This document shows, one piece after another, positions 63,471 through 64,000 of a DNA stretch of 64,000 bases (positions are counted from its first letter, which is position 1; each line of letters begins with the position of its first letter). Made by a program: the position numbers and the translations under genes. The stretch comes from Undaria pinnatifida. Taxonomy: Eukaryota; Sar; Phaeophyceae; Laminariales; Alariaceae. The notes under the pieces were generated by a model that saw nothing but the letters and a program-made list of their open reading frames with translations, ran no database searches and was not told where the DNA came from. The stretch lies in NCBI GenBank assembly GCA_012845835.1, contig JABAKD010000009.1, positions 12,677,955-12,741,954 on the forward strand. Reading direction: 5' to 3'.

Positions 63471-63599
63471 CAAGCGTTGACGCTGTAGTGGTCTTTTAAA
63501 GTGGACCAGTGGGGATGCCTGCGGTGCTCGTGGTGGTGGAGTTAGCTTTTTACGCGGCGAAGATGACGGCGTAGTTGCTGGAATAGGGGGTGGAGAAGG

Positions 63600-63930
63600 C
63601 CCGAAGTAGCCGACGATGGCGGTGACGTCGGGGGCGGTTGGTAGCGGACTGAAGGAGCAGACCTACCGGCGGGATGGCTGCAGGAGTCGGCGAAATATGT
63701 CCCAACTGGTTGGCGCTGACGGTGCGATGACGCCGGAGTTGGTGGAAATGGCCAGAAAGAGGGCGCCTTGCCGCTGGGAGCGGTTTAAAGCGGCAGGCCC
63801 GTGGGCGCGGTGGCTGCAGAAGTCGGTGAAATAATGACCAGATGGTTGGAGCTGATGGAGGCAACGACGCCGGGGCCGGCGGTAGTGGCCAGAAAATAGG
63901 GTACCTTGTCGTTGGTAGTGGCTTGAAGGG
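63600..63930 (+). repeat. 136 bp tandem repeat, about 2.5 units
   Basis: 'ggctgcag(g/a)agtcgg' occurs at 63676 and 63812, with 'gttgg.gctga', 'acgccgg' and 'tggccagaaa' at the same offsets. A partial unit precedes (63610-63670). Confidence 0.88.
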
Positions 63931-64000
63931 GAAAGACATCGAATGTAGCAGTCGCAGAAGATGGGGGTGGAGCTCAGATGAAAGGTGGGGCTTTGGTCGC

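Overview
This window is eukaryotic nuclear DNA that is rich in repeats. There is no bacterial-style gene packing. I see one interrupted host gene with GT-AG introns, a large Ty3/chromodomain retrotransposon, LINE and SINE remnants, several families of small inverted-repeat elements, TTAGGG telomere-type repeats and long simple repeats. The type II membrane sulfatase, the chromovirus and the TTAGGG unit would suit a brown alga or a related stramenopile. That is an inference, and I cannot name a species.

Layout: 1-6.3 kb is a repeat mosaic. It holds a TTA microsatellite, a broken LINE, a tRNA-derived SINE, a 1.2 kb palindrome with TTAGGG arrays at its centre, and a complete 379 bp miniature LTR element (TRIM). 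6.35-19.13 kb is one degenerate Ty3-type chromovirus on the minus strand. It has LTRs, a primer-binding site, gag, protease, RT-RNase H, integrase and chromodomain, plus an unexpected NADAR (YbiA/DUF1768-like) domain, and a 269 bp MITE has inserted into its integrase. 19.1-31 kb holds mostly unrecognised sequence with scattered MITEs, a second TRIM, a SINE split by another insertion, and Ty3 and LINE fragments.

31.02-55.82 kb is the one convincing host gene: a sulfatase on the minus strand made of 13 small exons spread over 24.8 kb. All exon joins use GT-AG sites and keep one reading frame, giving about 717 codons (670 from an alternative start), with the formylglycine motif, the second sulfatase signature and the metal-binding segments in the expected order. 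Its introns hold a non-autonomous LTR element with a nested inverted-repeat transposon, a solo LTR, MITEs, a LINE, SINEs with poly(C) ends, minisatellites, and decayed tandem copies of pieces of its own exons 2 and 5.

55.8-64 kb has no gene I can recognise. It holds short microsatellites, a pair of inverted degenerate telomere-like tracts, about 4 kb of degenerate tandem repeat of roughly 90-110 bp, and a 136 bp tandem repeat at the right edge.

The most unusual observations are the NADAR domain inside a retrotransposon, LINE and SINE families that share a 3' end and a poly(C) tail, the telomere-centred palindrome, and the intronic fossil record of exon duplication followed by transposon insertion.
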